This document shows, one piece after another, positions 36,543-47,950 of a stretch of DNA of 64,000 nt. Under the pieces are notes generated by a model. That model worked only from the letters and a program-made list of their open reading frames with translations. It had not been told where the DNA came from and made no database searches. The DNA is from Costus lasius (lineage: Eukaryota > Streptophyta > Magnoliopsida > Zingiberales > Costaceae). The translations under genes were made by a program, and so were the position numbers. Location of the stretch: NCBI GenBank assembly GCA_027563935.2, contig CM050453.2, forward strand, positions 85,782,665-85,846,664, given 5' to 3'. The first letter of the stretch is position 1, and each line of letters begins with the position of its first letter.

Positions 36543-38362
36543 AAGGTTTAGGCTTGATATATGATCGCCATCATGTTGTGATCCATGCATTTGATAGATC
36601 TATAATTTGCGCATGCTTTAGTTCTTGTGTGCAAATACATGTCATATGTTGATTTACATGTATTTTGTATTTCATATAAGCTTGCGCATGAGTAATATTA
36701 TTTGCGCTCCATGAAAGTTTTCAACCAAACTTTTATCATGCGCGCCCTCTCACATAGATCTATCTGCGCCTGCTTTAAATTCTTAGACGGGTTAATAGGT
36801 TTGAAATCATCAATCATGTCTGGACCCTTTAGCCTAATCAGACCATCTGACAGCCTAGATGGGTCGACCAGATAGCACCTGTGCGCAAGCTATACATGTG
36901 GCTATAGGTTGACTGCAGAAGGGCGTGTAACGATGTCTGGTTGAGGCACCTAGTGAACGATCATGATTAAGGCCCGGGGTCACACCCGTTTGCCAGAAAT
37001 CATGTGGGACGTTCAGCCCTTAAGGCATGCATAGTTGACCACAAGATCGACGCAAGTCAGTTATGACTGGGTGCATGCAAGGGCAGTGGGTCTGACTTGG
37101 TCTGATGAGTGGATACCTGTTAATGGACCGTTGTAAGGTAGTAGGGCACATAAGGAAATAAAATTGATGCCATGGGTTTTTCGAAAATTTTATTTTGGAT
37201 CACATGTATGTTTGTTTAACATGTTGAATGGGTGTCTATTTAATCTTATGTGGGTTGCCCTTAATTTGTGTGCTGTGCTGGGGCCTGCGTGCCTGGAATT
37301 GATTTATAAATTTTGCTGTGATCTGCAAATCACACTTTAACTTATGAAAAATGTATAATTGACCTGCGTGTCAAAGCATGTCTAGATAGATTAAGATGTA
37401 ATTCAATCAGACATGAGCACAGAGCACACATGGCAGATGCGCATGCAACAAGTGGCGTCACCAGGTGGAAAGTCTAGAGTTTGACTCTAGATCAGGCGCA
37501 ACCAGTCTGGTGGGCGCATTTAGGTTGCAGAGGGCGCTTGGGCCCGGGTTGGGGCCAGATCAAGTGCAAAAGATCCATAAAGAGCTCAAGTGAAGACTTG
37601 TGTAAAACTAGGGTTTTACTTAGGCTTTTATGGGCGTTTACCACATAAGATACTTGTGCTTTCAACTTATTGCTTTAAGTAATATTAGCACAAGCATGAT
37701 TTAATCTTCTGCTGTCACTATAGGATTTTGCATGATAGTGAGAGGATGAAAATGGACCGTTAAAATCCAACGTCAAATATCAAGCTCGATAGCCTTCCGA
37801 CGCGAAACCTCGCTGTTCTGACTATCGTTGGGGCCGTGTTGTACCCACTCAGTGGGCACGCCCAGCTATCTTCAGACGGTGTGTGATTACACCTACGTGC
37901 TACAGAGAAGGGATTTATCGCTTCTCGTTGCTCAGCATAGCACGTGATGGTCCAGGGAGTAGGTCAGGTCAGCTTGACCATATAGGAGCATATGATAGCT
38001 ATGTGGAGGCAGCCATCTGAGGAATCAGAGACTGTGTTGTACCAACTCAGTTGGCACAGTCTTCTGGATTACCTAGATGAAGGGGAATCGCACGGGTTGG
38101 CGATTGGCATGGATAGCCTACCAGTGACTAGTGCTTGAACTCTCTGTGCATCTTATCTCGCCTGAGCAGGACGCGGAGATCAAGTATGAAATCTGGATCC
38201 CGTCTCACTAAAAGAGTTTCACTCTTTCGGACTGTTTTAATGGATTTTTCAGTCAGATAAAATAGTGAGAAAAGAATCACTCTTAAGTCCTGGAATGATT
38301 CTAACATGGATACTGACCTTGCTGTTCTTGCAATGTTGTAGATTCCTGCAGCAACGAACACC
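36543..38362 (+). other. Copia no. 2 long 5' leader with paired hairpins
   Basis: This is the counterpart of 16328-18131. The two bulged hairpins are at 37832-37862 and 38030-38061, and the GGTCA-GCT-TGACC hairpin at about 37969-37981. The hairpins are identical in both elements although the sequence around them has diverged. Confidence 0.6.
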
Positions 38363-41300
38363 ACAGGGCTCAATCTGCGATCCATACTGGAAAGGGAGAA
38401 GTTTGCTGGGCCAAACTTCTCAGACTGGTACAGACAGCTTAAGATTGTTCTTAAGGCTGAGAGGAAGCTGTATGTCCTTGAGTCGGCAATACCGGCTCAA
38501 CCCGCTGCGAACGCCGCAAGGGCGGTTCGGGATACTTATGAGAAGCATGTTAGTGATAGTACTGATGTTGCTTGCCTGATGCTTGCGTCAATGACGCCCG
38601 AGCTACAGCGTCAGCATGAGGATTTGTCTGCTATTGATATTATAGCAAATCTCAAGATGTTGTATGCTGCACAAGCAAGGACTGAACGCTATAACCTGAC
38701 AAAACTTTTCTTTCATAGTAAACTGACTGAAGGGAGTCCAGTGGGAGCTCACGTACTCAAGATGATTGGGTACAAGGAGGCTCTAGAGAAACTGGGACAC
38801 ACCATCAATCAAGAACTTGTTGTAGACATTATCCTGCAGTCTCTCCCGGCCTCTTTCGATCCGTTCATTATTAATTTTAATATGAACAAGATCGATTGTA
38901 CTCCGGCAGAGTTACTGAACATGCTCTGTACCACAGAGCAGACTCTTGAGAAGGGAAAGCCTTCCTCCTCTGTCTTGCTGGTTCCTTCAAGGAACAAGAA
39001 GAAGGGGAAGAAGGGCAAAGCCCCTATCAAGAGCTACAACAAGGCTCTGAAACAAAAGGTGAAGCGGTCAAAGGACAACAGATGTTTCCATTGTGGCCAG
39101 CTCGGTCACTGGAAGAAGGACTGTAAAGCGCTCCAAGGAGAGAAGAAGGGAAGCAAGCCTTTCACTTATGGCTCAGGTATTTACGTGACTGAAGTCATGG
39201 TAGCTTCTTCTATTTCATGGGTGTTGGACACTGCATGTGGAGTTCACATTTGTTCAAATGTACAGGAACTCAAGAGAAGAAGATAGGTGGGACAGCGTGA
39301 GGTGGACCTACGAGTTGGAAACGGAGCACGGGTTGCTGCTGTTGCTGTAGGACAATATAACATCTCTTTACCATCTAGTTTTGTATTAGAACTTGACAAT
39401 TGTTATTTTGTGCCAAGCATAACTAAGAATATTATCTCTATTCCTGCTCTTGTCAGGAAAGGTTTTTCTTTTGAATGCAAAACTTTAAAGTGTTGTATTT
39501 CATATGATAATATTGTTTATGCAACTGGGTCGATTAACAATGGGTTATTCATGCTAGACATGGAATGTTCTGTACAACAAATTGATAACAAGAGAGCCAA
39601 GTATGCTGATGACAGCACCTTGCTATGGCATAGTCGTTTAGGCCATATTAACAAGAAACGCATTAAGCGGTTGCATGATCATGGACTGCTGGGATCATTC
39701 TCCTATGAGGAGCTTGATACATGCAAAGCTTGTTTAATGGGTAAAATGACGAAGACTCCTTTTTCTAATAAAGGTCAAAGGGCTTCAGGTTTACTTGATC
39801 TCATTCACAGTGATGTGTGTGGGCCGTTTAGTAAACATGCCAGAGGTGGCTATTCGTACTTCATTACTTTTACTGATGATTTCAGTAGGTATGGTTATGT
39901 CTATTTAATGAGACATAAGAGTGAATCTTTTGACAAATTCAAAGAATTCAAAAATGAAGTGCAAAATCAGTTAGGCCGAAATATCAAGGCACTTCGATCA
40001 GATCGAGGTGGAGAATACTTGAGTCATGAGTTTACTGACTATCTAAAGGAGTGTGGGATTATCTCACAGCTCACTCCACCAGGAACACCGCAATGGAATG
40101 GTGTGTCCGAGAGGAGAAATAGAACCTTATTGGATATGGTTCGTTCTATGATGAGTCAGGCTACTCTACCTTACTCCTTTTGGGGATTTGCACTGGAAAC
40201 AGCTACAAAAGTACTAAACCGAGTGCCATCCAAGGCCGTTTCAAAGACACCATATGAGTTATGGCATGGGAAACAGCCGAGCTTGACATTTATTAGAATC
40301 TGGGGTTGCGAGGCTTATGTCAAAAAGCTCGCCTCTGGGAAACTGGAGAGCAGATCTAATAAATGTATTTTTGTCGGTTACCCTAAAGAAACTAAGGGTT
40401 ATTATTTCTTCGATCCCAAAGAGAACAAAGTATTTGTTGCTCGTACGGCTATTTTTCTTGAGAAGGAATTTCTTCTGCAAGAGGCCAGTGGGAGAGAAAT
40501 AAAGCTGGATGAAAGTCCAGAAGAGGGACAAAGTAGTCGAGCTCAGTTGGGTGAGCCTGAGCAAATAGAACAGGTTGATATTCAACCTGAGGCTCAGATA
40601 TCACGGGAACCGCGTAGATCGGGAAGGATCCGTCGTCGGCCTGAGCGCTATGACAGAGTCTACATCATTAATGATGAACCCCACACTTATGCGAATGCGG
40701 TCAGTGGACCGGATTCAGTAAGATGGCTTGAAGCTATGCGAGCCGAGATGGACTCCATGTCAGATAACCAAGTCTGGGATTTGGTTGATCCGCCTCAGGG
40801 AGTAATCCCTATAGGCTGTAAGTGGATCTTCAAGAAAAAGATTGACATGGATGGTAACGTCGTGACCTATAAAGGCAGGCTAGTTGCGAAAGGTTTCAAA
40901 CAAATCTACGGGATAGATTATGATGAAACTTTCTCTCCTGTAGCCATGTTTAAGTCCATTCGAATTATTCTCGCGATAGCAGCATTTTATGATTATGAGA
41001 TCTGGCAAATGGATGTGAAAACCGCTTTCCTTAATGGAAAACTAGAAGAGGATGTGTATATGACACAGCCTGAAGGTTTCATCAATCCATCAGAACGTCA
41101 TAAAATATGCAAATTAAAGAAGTCCATTTATGGACTAAAACAAGCATCGAGAAGCTGGAATATTCGTTTTGATGAATCAGTCTGTGAATTTGGTTTCATC
41201 AAAAATGAAGATGACCCGTGTGTATATAAGAGGTTTAGTGGGAGCGTAATTACTTTCCTAGTCCTCTACGTCGATGATATCTTGATCATTGGAAACGACA

Positions 41301-42250
41301 TTCCTGAACTGCATGCAGTCAAAGCATGGTTAAGACAATGTTTCCAAATGAAAGATTTGGGAGAAGCAGCCTATGTATTAGGTGTGCAGATCTATAGAGA
41401 TAGATCTAATAGGCTTCTCGGGTTGTGCCAGAGTACTTACATCGATAAGGTCCTGGAGAGATTCCATTTAGAAAATTCTAAAAGAGGATATCTTCCAGTC
41501 AGACATGGTCTGAATCTTTCAAAGAGCCAGTGTCCTCTAACACAGTCTGAGAAAGATGAGATGGACGATACGCCTTATGCTTTGGCTATTGGGTCCATCA
41601 TGTATGCGATGTTGTGTACTTGCCCAGATGTCGCTTACGGGTTAAGCGTGACCAGTCGGTTCCAAAGTAATCCAGGAAAGGCACACTGGATTGCAGTCAA
41701 GAACATTTTGAAATATCTTCGGAGGACCAAAGATATGTTCTTGATTTATGGAGGTCAGGAAGAACTCAGTATTGAAGGATATACTGATGCTTCGTTCCAA
41801 TCTGACCAGGATGATTTCCGATCGCAATCAGGCTATGTTTTTAGCTTGAATGGAGGAGCAGTGGTGTGGAAGAGTTTCAAACAATCAATTGTTGCTGATT
41901 CCACAACAGAAGCCGAGTATGTTGCAGCCTCAGAAGCATCAAAGGAGGCTGTGTGGATTCGTAAGTTCCTTCAAGAACTTGGTGTTGTTCCTTCGAGTGT
42001 ATATCCATTGGTTATCTTCTGTGATAACACTGGAGCAATAGCACAAGCAAAGGAACCACGGTCACACCAGAAGTCCAAGCACATACAGAGAAGGTTTCAT
42101 TTGATCCGGGAGATCATTGATCGAGGAGAGATCAAGATTTGCAAGGTTCATACAGATGACAATCTAGCTGACCCGCTTACAAAGCCTCTGGCGCAGCAGA
42201 AGCATGAAAAGCACTATAATAATATGGGTTTGAGATTTCTCAACCATTAG
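38363..42250 (+). pseudogene. Copia no. 2 gag-pol polyprotein, lost start and one stop
   Basis: The frame is open from 38363 to 42250 apart from TAG at 39284-39286. The codon matching the Copia no. 1 start is ACA (38363-38365) in place of ATG, and the next in-frame ATG is far inside Gag. The zinc knuckle CFHCGQLGHWKKDC is intact (39083-39124), as are the protease LDTACG, the integrase zinc domain and DDE residues, YVDD (41267-41278) and RNase H. The stop corresponds to CAG in Copia no. 1. With these two defects it cannot make a normal polyprotein, but it could be mobilised in trans. Confidence 0.92.
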
Positions 42251-42270
42251 TTTAAGTGCAAGTGGGAGAT

Positions 42271-43922
42271 TGTTAGGGTATGCCCTTAAGGCTAATGTTT
42301 GAAGCCTTGGGATGGTTTCAGTATCATGTATAAACTATGTATAAGTTTATAAAGGCAATGGTTGTTATTCAGGTTGTTACATTATCTGCTGTTGTTATGT
42401 ATACTTCTGAATAATGTCTCAATGGTGTTCAGCTTGGCTGACATGCAGTAATGTCCTTAGTCGAGATATCTTGGTGAATATGAGACAGCCTTGATATGGT
42501 TGAGACTAATATATGTTCAGATCTTATAGGATGCTTCGAGCATGGAATAAGATTTAGACATATAGGTACATTAGATGTACTGGACTGACCCTACTTAGGA
42601 TATTCAATTGTTTGTCGCAATGTGAATAATCCCTATTAACTAGCAAGTGGTATACTCCCTCTGACTTGAGATCACTTATGTTTCTGAATGATGATTGGCA
42701 TTGTCTTGAGGTAGTTCAATATCATTTGAAATATAATGGTTAAGGATTATCTTGGATAATGACCATGAGTCATGTTAGGACACTAGTGATAGATATAGGA
42801 TTGTCTCTCCTAGTTGGAGTGTGATGTTCTAAAGGGCCCCTTGGATGAGATGGTTGAGAAAGTTTATGGCCATACCCAGATGACTATGTTCATCTGATCT
42901 AACCATTCTCATCATATTGGAATTACAGGCTTGACACGCTTGTCCAATGAGAACATCCAGTGACAAAGGGATCATGTATACCAAGTGAATTGGATTCACA
43001 TTTGTGCTATGGTTTGGGTGTAGTCTTGGAAGACTCTTTCCTTCATATCGGGAGACAGTGATGTGTTGCTAGATACCCCTCTCTGTTCGTGATAACGAAA
43101 GTTATCGTTACCGACATTGAAGGAAACCCTTAGGGTTGCACAATTTGATGATATGGCTTACTTATGTCAGATCGTGTGGACTGAATTGCTATGGTTCAGT
43201 ATAAAGGAATTTAAACTCTGATTGGAAGTGAGATCTGGTCTGATCATGTTTGATTGATTAGGGATTGAGATCGGTAAGCTTCGATCGAGAGAATTGATGC
43301 TTGATCGTAGAGATCAAGATGATCAAGAAATGTGTGGTTAGATCTTGAGCCATTTGGTTCAAGGGATCTAGACCATGGCTGGTTCGGTTTGGTCATTGAA
43401 CCAAATAACATTGAACCATTTCACATGGTGAGCGCATGGTTCAATTTAAAAGAGGAGTTTCAAATGCTTGGGGAGTAAAGAAGAGAGTTAAGAAGGGGAG
43501 TTACAAATTTGGTACTTACCATTTTTGGTGGCCGATTCTTTCCTTCTTGGAATAATCGGTTTTGAGCTCTCTTCCTCCCTCTCTTCTCCTCTCTCTCGCA
43601 TCCTCTAGAGCTTCACGCCAAGAGAGGGACTTCGACCAGCAAAAGAGGAAGAGATATTTCCTCTTACTTGATCAAGGAAACCTTGTGTCTTTGCTAGCAC
43701 AAAGAACACCAAGAAGAAGCCTTCATCAACTTGTGTGCGATACTTTTGGAGGAGAGGTGCTTTCCTTTCTTCTTCCAAGTCGCCAATCAAATCCATGGCA
43801 AAGGTAACACATGCTTCAACTTATCCTTTCATGGTTGATATATGATTCAAGTCAAGCGATCCGTAAACCTAGTATTTCCGCCTAAAAAAAAAAAAATGCT
43901 TGAGACACTAGGTTTACTATCA
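42271..43922 (+). repeat. Copia no. 2, 3' LTR
   Basis: It follows the polypurine tract AAGTGGGAGA (about 42260-42269). It ends TTTACTATCA, after an A-run of 13. Confidence 0.9.
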
Positions 43923-43927
43923 AGGAG

Positions 43928-44886
43928 ATCGATTAGAGCCTGCACTGTTCATACGAAAATTATGGGCTGTAATTTTCATTACAGCCTTGTGTTTAGTAAA
44001 ACTTCCTCTTTCTCTTTGATTTTTTATCATTCTAAACTATGCTTATTGTAATTCCTCTACCATGCTAGCTTAAATACTTTTTTGAGACTTGGGGTGTAAT
44101 CCCCTTAATTTCACAATGACTAGATGATCTTTATTTCGTTAGAAATACTTTTACTATGATAATTTTACTTAAGTGATAATTGTCTTTAATCCTTTCTAGT
44201 TTCATATTGTCAACATGTATTGGAGTTTTTGTGATATGGACTGAAAAGTGACTTGCAAAACTTTGAACCTTAAAATTGAGATTTAGGAACTTATCGTAAG
44301 AAATTAGGTTTGTTCTTATTTCTAGTTTTAGAAGTTTATTGACTTATTGATAATTCTGATGTAGGGAGAATTAATGGTTTAGACATGAAGATATCGTAAG
44401 AAATTAGGTATCGGATCATTGGAAACCCTTAAGTAGCACCTGTGAATCTAAAGTATGAAAGTATTTAGTTTTCACTTGAGATGATTGACATAAAGATTGG
44501 ATGCATGAAAGTGATCTTATATCTTCTTGTCAATGATTTACTTATCTTTAGTATTGAATAAATCTTGTGTGAAAGTGAGGATTGGTTCTTTGTAAATTGT
44601 CCACGTGAAAGCGAGATGATTTCTTTATAATGTAAATTATATCATTATCATAATAAGAATAAACTGACGATCATTTAATTATATCTAGTCATTGAAATTA
44701 AGGTGGATGAAACCCTAGTCCTAACTTTTCTCTCTGACTTTTCGTGTACTTTTTGATCATTCACTTACATCATATTCGATTGCCTAGCTAGTGAAAAATC
44801 AACTATTCGGTACTTGACAAACGAGGTCTCCGCGGTTTGATATCTTTTTTATTACTTCGAGTATCCGTGCACTTGCGGACACAACA
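43928..44886 (+). repeat. Athila-like 3' LTR, right part
   Basis: It continues the LTR from 34880 and matches 2170-3156, ending GACACAACA. After it the LARD LTR resumes. Confidence 0.85.
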
Positions 44887-45980
44887 CGTCCCAATCCATC
44901 AACGGCTGAAGCCTGGAATCGGGTCAACTAGGGAGAGTTGACCCAAAATCCAGAAAATCACCGACGATGAAGACGTAAGCATGGGCGCATCTTCGGCGAT
45001 GTTAGTGACGCGATCGGTGGCCGGATCAACAACGAGGATGACGGCGTCTTCACCGATGTTGTCAACAGCTGATTCTCTGGCGAGGACTATGGGCGGACTT
45101 AGTCATAATAGGAAATCGGTTGGCAGAGGCGTGCGAGGGTCGGATGGCGAAATCACGCACGGTGGCGTGATTCGGGGAGCTCGAAAATGGAAGGATCGGT
45201 TTGCGAGCTGATCCCCTTCCATAGGTTGCGGCCTTCATCCCCTTTAAGAAACTGGCGAGTGGACGAAAGGAGTAGGAAGAGATTTCCCATATAGTTGCAG
45301 CGGCATCATCTCCGGCTGACCTTCTTCCAAGAGAGAGCTTCGTCTAGTTGAAAAGAGAGGAGGGGAGGCGGGTTTGGAACACGGGCGGCGTGCTTCCATC
45401 GCCTCTCCTCGGCATGAGCATGGCTTCCTCCTCCACTGAGGAGCGATGGAACTGTAATCGATGGCGGGTGTGCCGTCGACGTGAGGGAGTGAGCAAGAGA
45501 GGGTTTATGTAGGCTTAGTCCTGGTCAAATCAAACGAAAATTTCCCTACTGTGTTGTCTCCTCTGGCATTGTTCTTCTCCTTTGCTTTCCGGCCAACTTC
45601 CCTTGAACTTCGTCACCACCGTCCGGTGGATTCCGGCGTCCAGTGGGACGCCGACGGTGAAGGGTAAGGCAAGGACACAAGTCCGAGCCTGCCGCACCCC
45701 CCCCCCCCTCCCTGTCCATCTTCCTCAGCGACATTGCAGACGTGAACGAACGCAGGTGGCATTCGTTCGTGCGTGGCTGAAGGGATGAGGCGGACGCAAG
45801 TGTTTGAACACTCTCGATGTTCAAAACTAGGTGCATGCATACATTGAACCAAGTCAACGCGATCTGAGCACAGCTAAAAATTTGCAAATGAAATCGGATT
45901 TTGATTTCGATATTCAGATTTGCACATAGTTCCATGCAATTTCGCCTACATGGATGGGTTGAAATCAACTGGGCGTGACA
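44887..45980 (+). repeat. LARD LTR (middle copy), main part
   Basis: It aligns with 46815-47913 from CCAATCCAT onward and ends GGGCGTGACA. With 1337-1393 it makes an LTR of about 1150 bp. It carries a C-run at 45699-45709 where the other LTR has mixed sequence. The minus-strand frame 45546-45968 is not kept in the other LTR and is not called a gene. Confidence 0.8.
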
Positions 45981-46760
45981 GTGGTATCAGAGGCAGGTTT
46001 CCAGCAAAGATGGCGGTGCTACTTGGGTAGGTAGCGGGCGCGCAAGCGGTGCACCAACAAAGCGCAGGTGGCGCTCCGACAGGGACTCATCTAAGACAGA
46101 TCTTGGCAGGCGAGTACCCCGTGGTGTTCAGCAGGTGTGCCACCATGCGGCAGCGGCAAGGCCCCCCCCCCCCCCCCTATTCCAGAGCTGTGAGCTCTGA
46201 TGTCGTCTCTAGGCGAGCGACGACGAGAGATCTGCGAGATCTCTTCCAGGAGCAGCAGGCTCCAATGTCGTCTCCAGGCGTGTGAAATGGATTCTGGCAT
46301 TTGCAAGATGCCGATGAGAAATCTGCTAGATTTCTTCACTGAGCACCGGGCTCTGATGCCGTTGCCAGGGGGCAATCAGGAGTTTCGCTGTCAGGCGGAC
46401 GCTAACGAGGGGTCTGCAAGTCCCTTCCCAGAGCTGCGAGCTCTGATGCCATCACTAGGCGGGTGACTAGGATTCCGACGTCAGGCGAGACGCCGACGAA
46501 GGGTCTGTGCGGCTCTTTCTAGAGCAGAGGGCTCTAATGCCGTTATTGGGAGGGCAACAAAGAGAGGTCAGCGAGACCCCTTTCTAGAGCAACGGGCTCT
46601 AATGCCATCGCCGGGAGGGCAATGATGAGATTCCGGCATCTGTGAGACACCGACGAGGAATCAAAGGGTGAGGCGTGTCGGACCAAGAGCATAAGTGGTG
46701 CTCTCATGGAGGACCTTGAAGGGGACATCGAGGGCGATGTCCAGATATGATGGGGTAGAA
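45981..46760 (+). mobile_element. LARD interior copy B: primer site and tandem hairpin modules, no coding
   Basis: TGGTATCAGAG (45982-45992) is a tRNA-Met primer site. The rest is about six modules with perfect hairpins: AGAGCT-GTG-AGCTCT (46184-46198), GTCGTC/GACGAC (46202-46224), AGAGATCT-GCG-AGATCTCT (46226-46244), GGCATTT-GCA-AGATGCC (46296-46312), GAAATCT-GCT-AGATTTC (46318-46334) and AGAGCT-GCG-AGCTCT (46430-46444). A C-run (about 46162-46176) replaces CCCC of copy A. A purine tract at about 46750-46760 precedes the LTR. At 780 bp with no protein, the element is non-autonomous. Confidence 0.8.
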
Positions 46761-47913
46761 TGTGAGGTTCAAATTATTTGGACCGGGCCAATGCAACTCT
46801 AGATTGGGCAGCGGCCCAATCCATTAGTGGCTGAAGCCTGGAATCGGGTCAACTTAGGAGAGTTGACCCAAAATCCAAGAAATTGTCGATGATGCAAACA
46901 TAAGCACGGGTGCATCTTCGGCGACGCAGCAGTGCAATCGGTGGCCGGATCAACAACGAGGATGATAGCGTCTTCACCGATGTTGTCGACAACTGATTCT
47001 CCGGTGAGGACTACGAGCGGACGTAGCCAGAAGAGAAAATTGGCTGGCAGAGGTGTCTGAGGGTCGGATCGGCGAAATCATGCACGGTAGCATGATTCGG
47101 GGAGCTCAGAAATGGAAGGATCGGCTGGCGAGGTGATCCCCTTCCATAGGCAATGGCCTTCGTTCCCCTTAAGACACCGGCGAGTTGACGAAAGGAGTAG
47201 GGTTAGATTTCTCGGGTAGTTGCAGCGGCATCGTCTCCAGCTGACCTTCTTCCGAGAGAGAGCTCCATCCGGCTGAGAAGAGAGGAGGGGAGGTAGGTTT
47301 GGAACATGGGCGACGTGCTTCCATCGCCCCCCCCCCCCCCCCCCCCTTGGCGTGAGCGTGGCTTCCTCCTCTGGCGAGGAGCGATGGAATTGTAATCGAT
47401 GGTGGGTGTGCTGTCGATGTGAGGGAGTGAGCAAGAGAGGGTTTATGTAGGTTCAATCTTGATCAAATCGAACGTAAATTTCCCTACTATGTTGTCTCCT
47501 CCAACGTTGTTCTTCTCCTCTGCTTTCCAGCCAACTTCCCTTGAACTTCGTCACCACCATTCGGCGAATTTCACCGTCTAGAGGGACGTCGATGGCAAAG
47601 GCTGAGGCAAGGACACGAGTCCGAGCTTGCCGCACGCCCCCTCCTTATCCACCTTCCTCGGCGACGCTGCAAACACCGACAAACGCAAGTGGCGTTCGTT
47701 CGTGTGTGGCTGAAGAGATGAGGCGGACGTGAGTGTTCGAGCGCTCTCGGCATTTGAAATGAGGCGCATGCTTATGTTGACCCAAGTAAATGCGATTTGA
47801 GCACGGCTGAAAATTTGCAAACAAAATTGGATTTCAATTTTGATTTTCGAATTTGCACACAATTCCATGCACTTTCGCCTACATGGATGGGTTAAAATCA
47901 ACTGGGCTTGACA
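46761..47913 (+). repeat. LARD LTR (right copy)
   Basis: TGTGAGGTTC...GGGCTTGACA, 1153 bp. It lies between the interior copy B and rbcL-like DNA. CTTTT (47914-47918) would be the right target duplication. The left partner is outside the window. A run of about 18 C (near 47329-47346) stands where the middle LTR reads a short mixed sequence. Confidence 0.8.
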
Positions 47914-47950
47914 CTTTTCCTTTAGACCTTTTTGAAGAAGGTTATGTTAC
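47914..47950 (+). pseudogene. rbcL: Nuclear plastid DNA: rbcL fragment, left piece
   Basis: The 37 bases encode a match to the PLDLFEEG region of the Rubisco large subunit (about residues 105-115). They join directly to 49643 when the solo LTR and its GTTAC duplication are removed. The LARD LTR abuts on the left, so the upstream part of rbcL should lie beyond the left edge of the LARD stack. Confidence 0.72.

Larger units (their letters stand above)
34881..43922 (+). mobile_element. Copia LTR retrotransposon no. 2, target duplication AGGAG
   Basis: A 9042-bp element with perfect AGGAG duplications (34876-34880, 43923-43927), in the Athila-like 3' LTR. LTRs are 34881-36528 and 42271-43922. 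They differ by about 13 substitutions, a 3-base indel and one base in an A-run, roughly 0.8%. It is the same family as Copia no. 1 but a clearly different copy with a diverged LTR. Gag-pol is almost intact: one stop and a lost start codon. Confidence 0.93.
1394..44886 (+). mobile_element. Athila-like Gypsy (Metaviridae) LTR retrotransposon, old, interrupted four times
   Basis: The element has LTRs of about 1.75 kb at both ends (1394-3156; 34091-34880 plus 43923-44886), a primer binding site resembling the tRNA-Asp type, and a gag-PR-RT-RNase H-IN order typical of Athila. Removing the nested insertions leaves about 11.3 kb, a normal Athila length. The target duplication is unclear. If the LTR is TGATG...CA as in the related solo LTR at 47951, the flanks are TGGCC and CGTCC. 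A perfect ACACG pair (1399-1403, 44884-44888) would need shortened LTR ends. The reading frames carry many stops and shifts, so the element is dead. Confidence 0.85.

Noticed and set aside
38265..38579. 104-codon frame at the start of Copia no. 2 gag (and 18142-18348 in no. 1)
   Set aside because: It is the shadow of the true gag frame in another phase.
45546..45968. Minus-strand 140-codon frame in the LARD LTR
   Set aside because: The other LTR breaks it up and no domain is recognisable.
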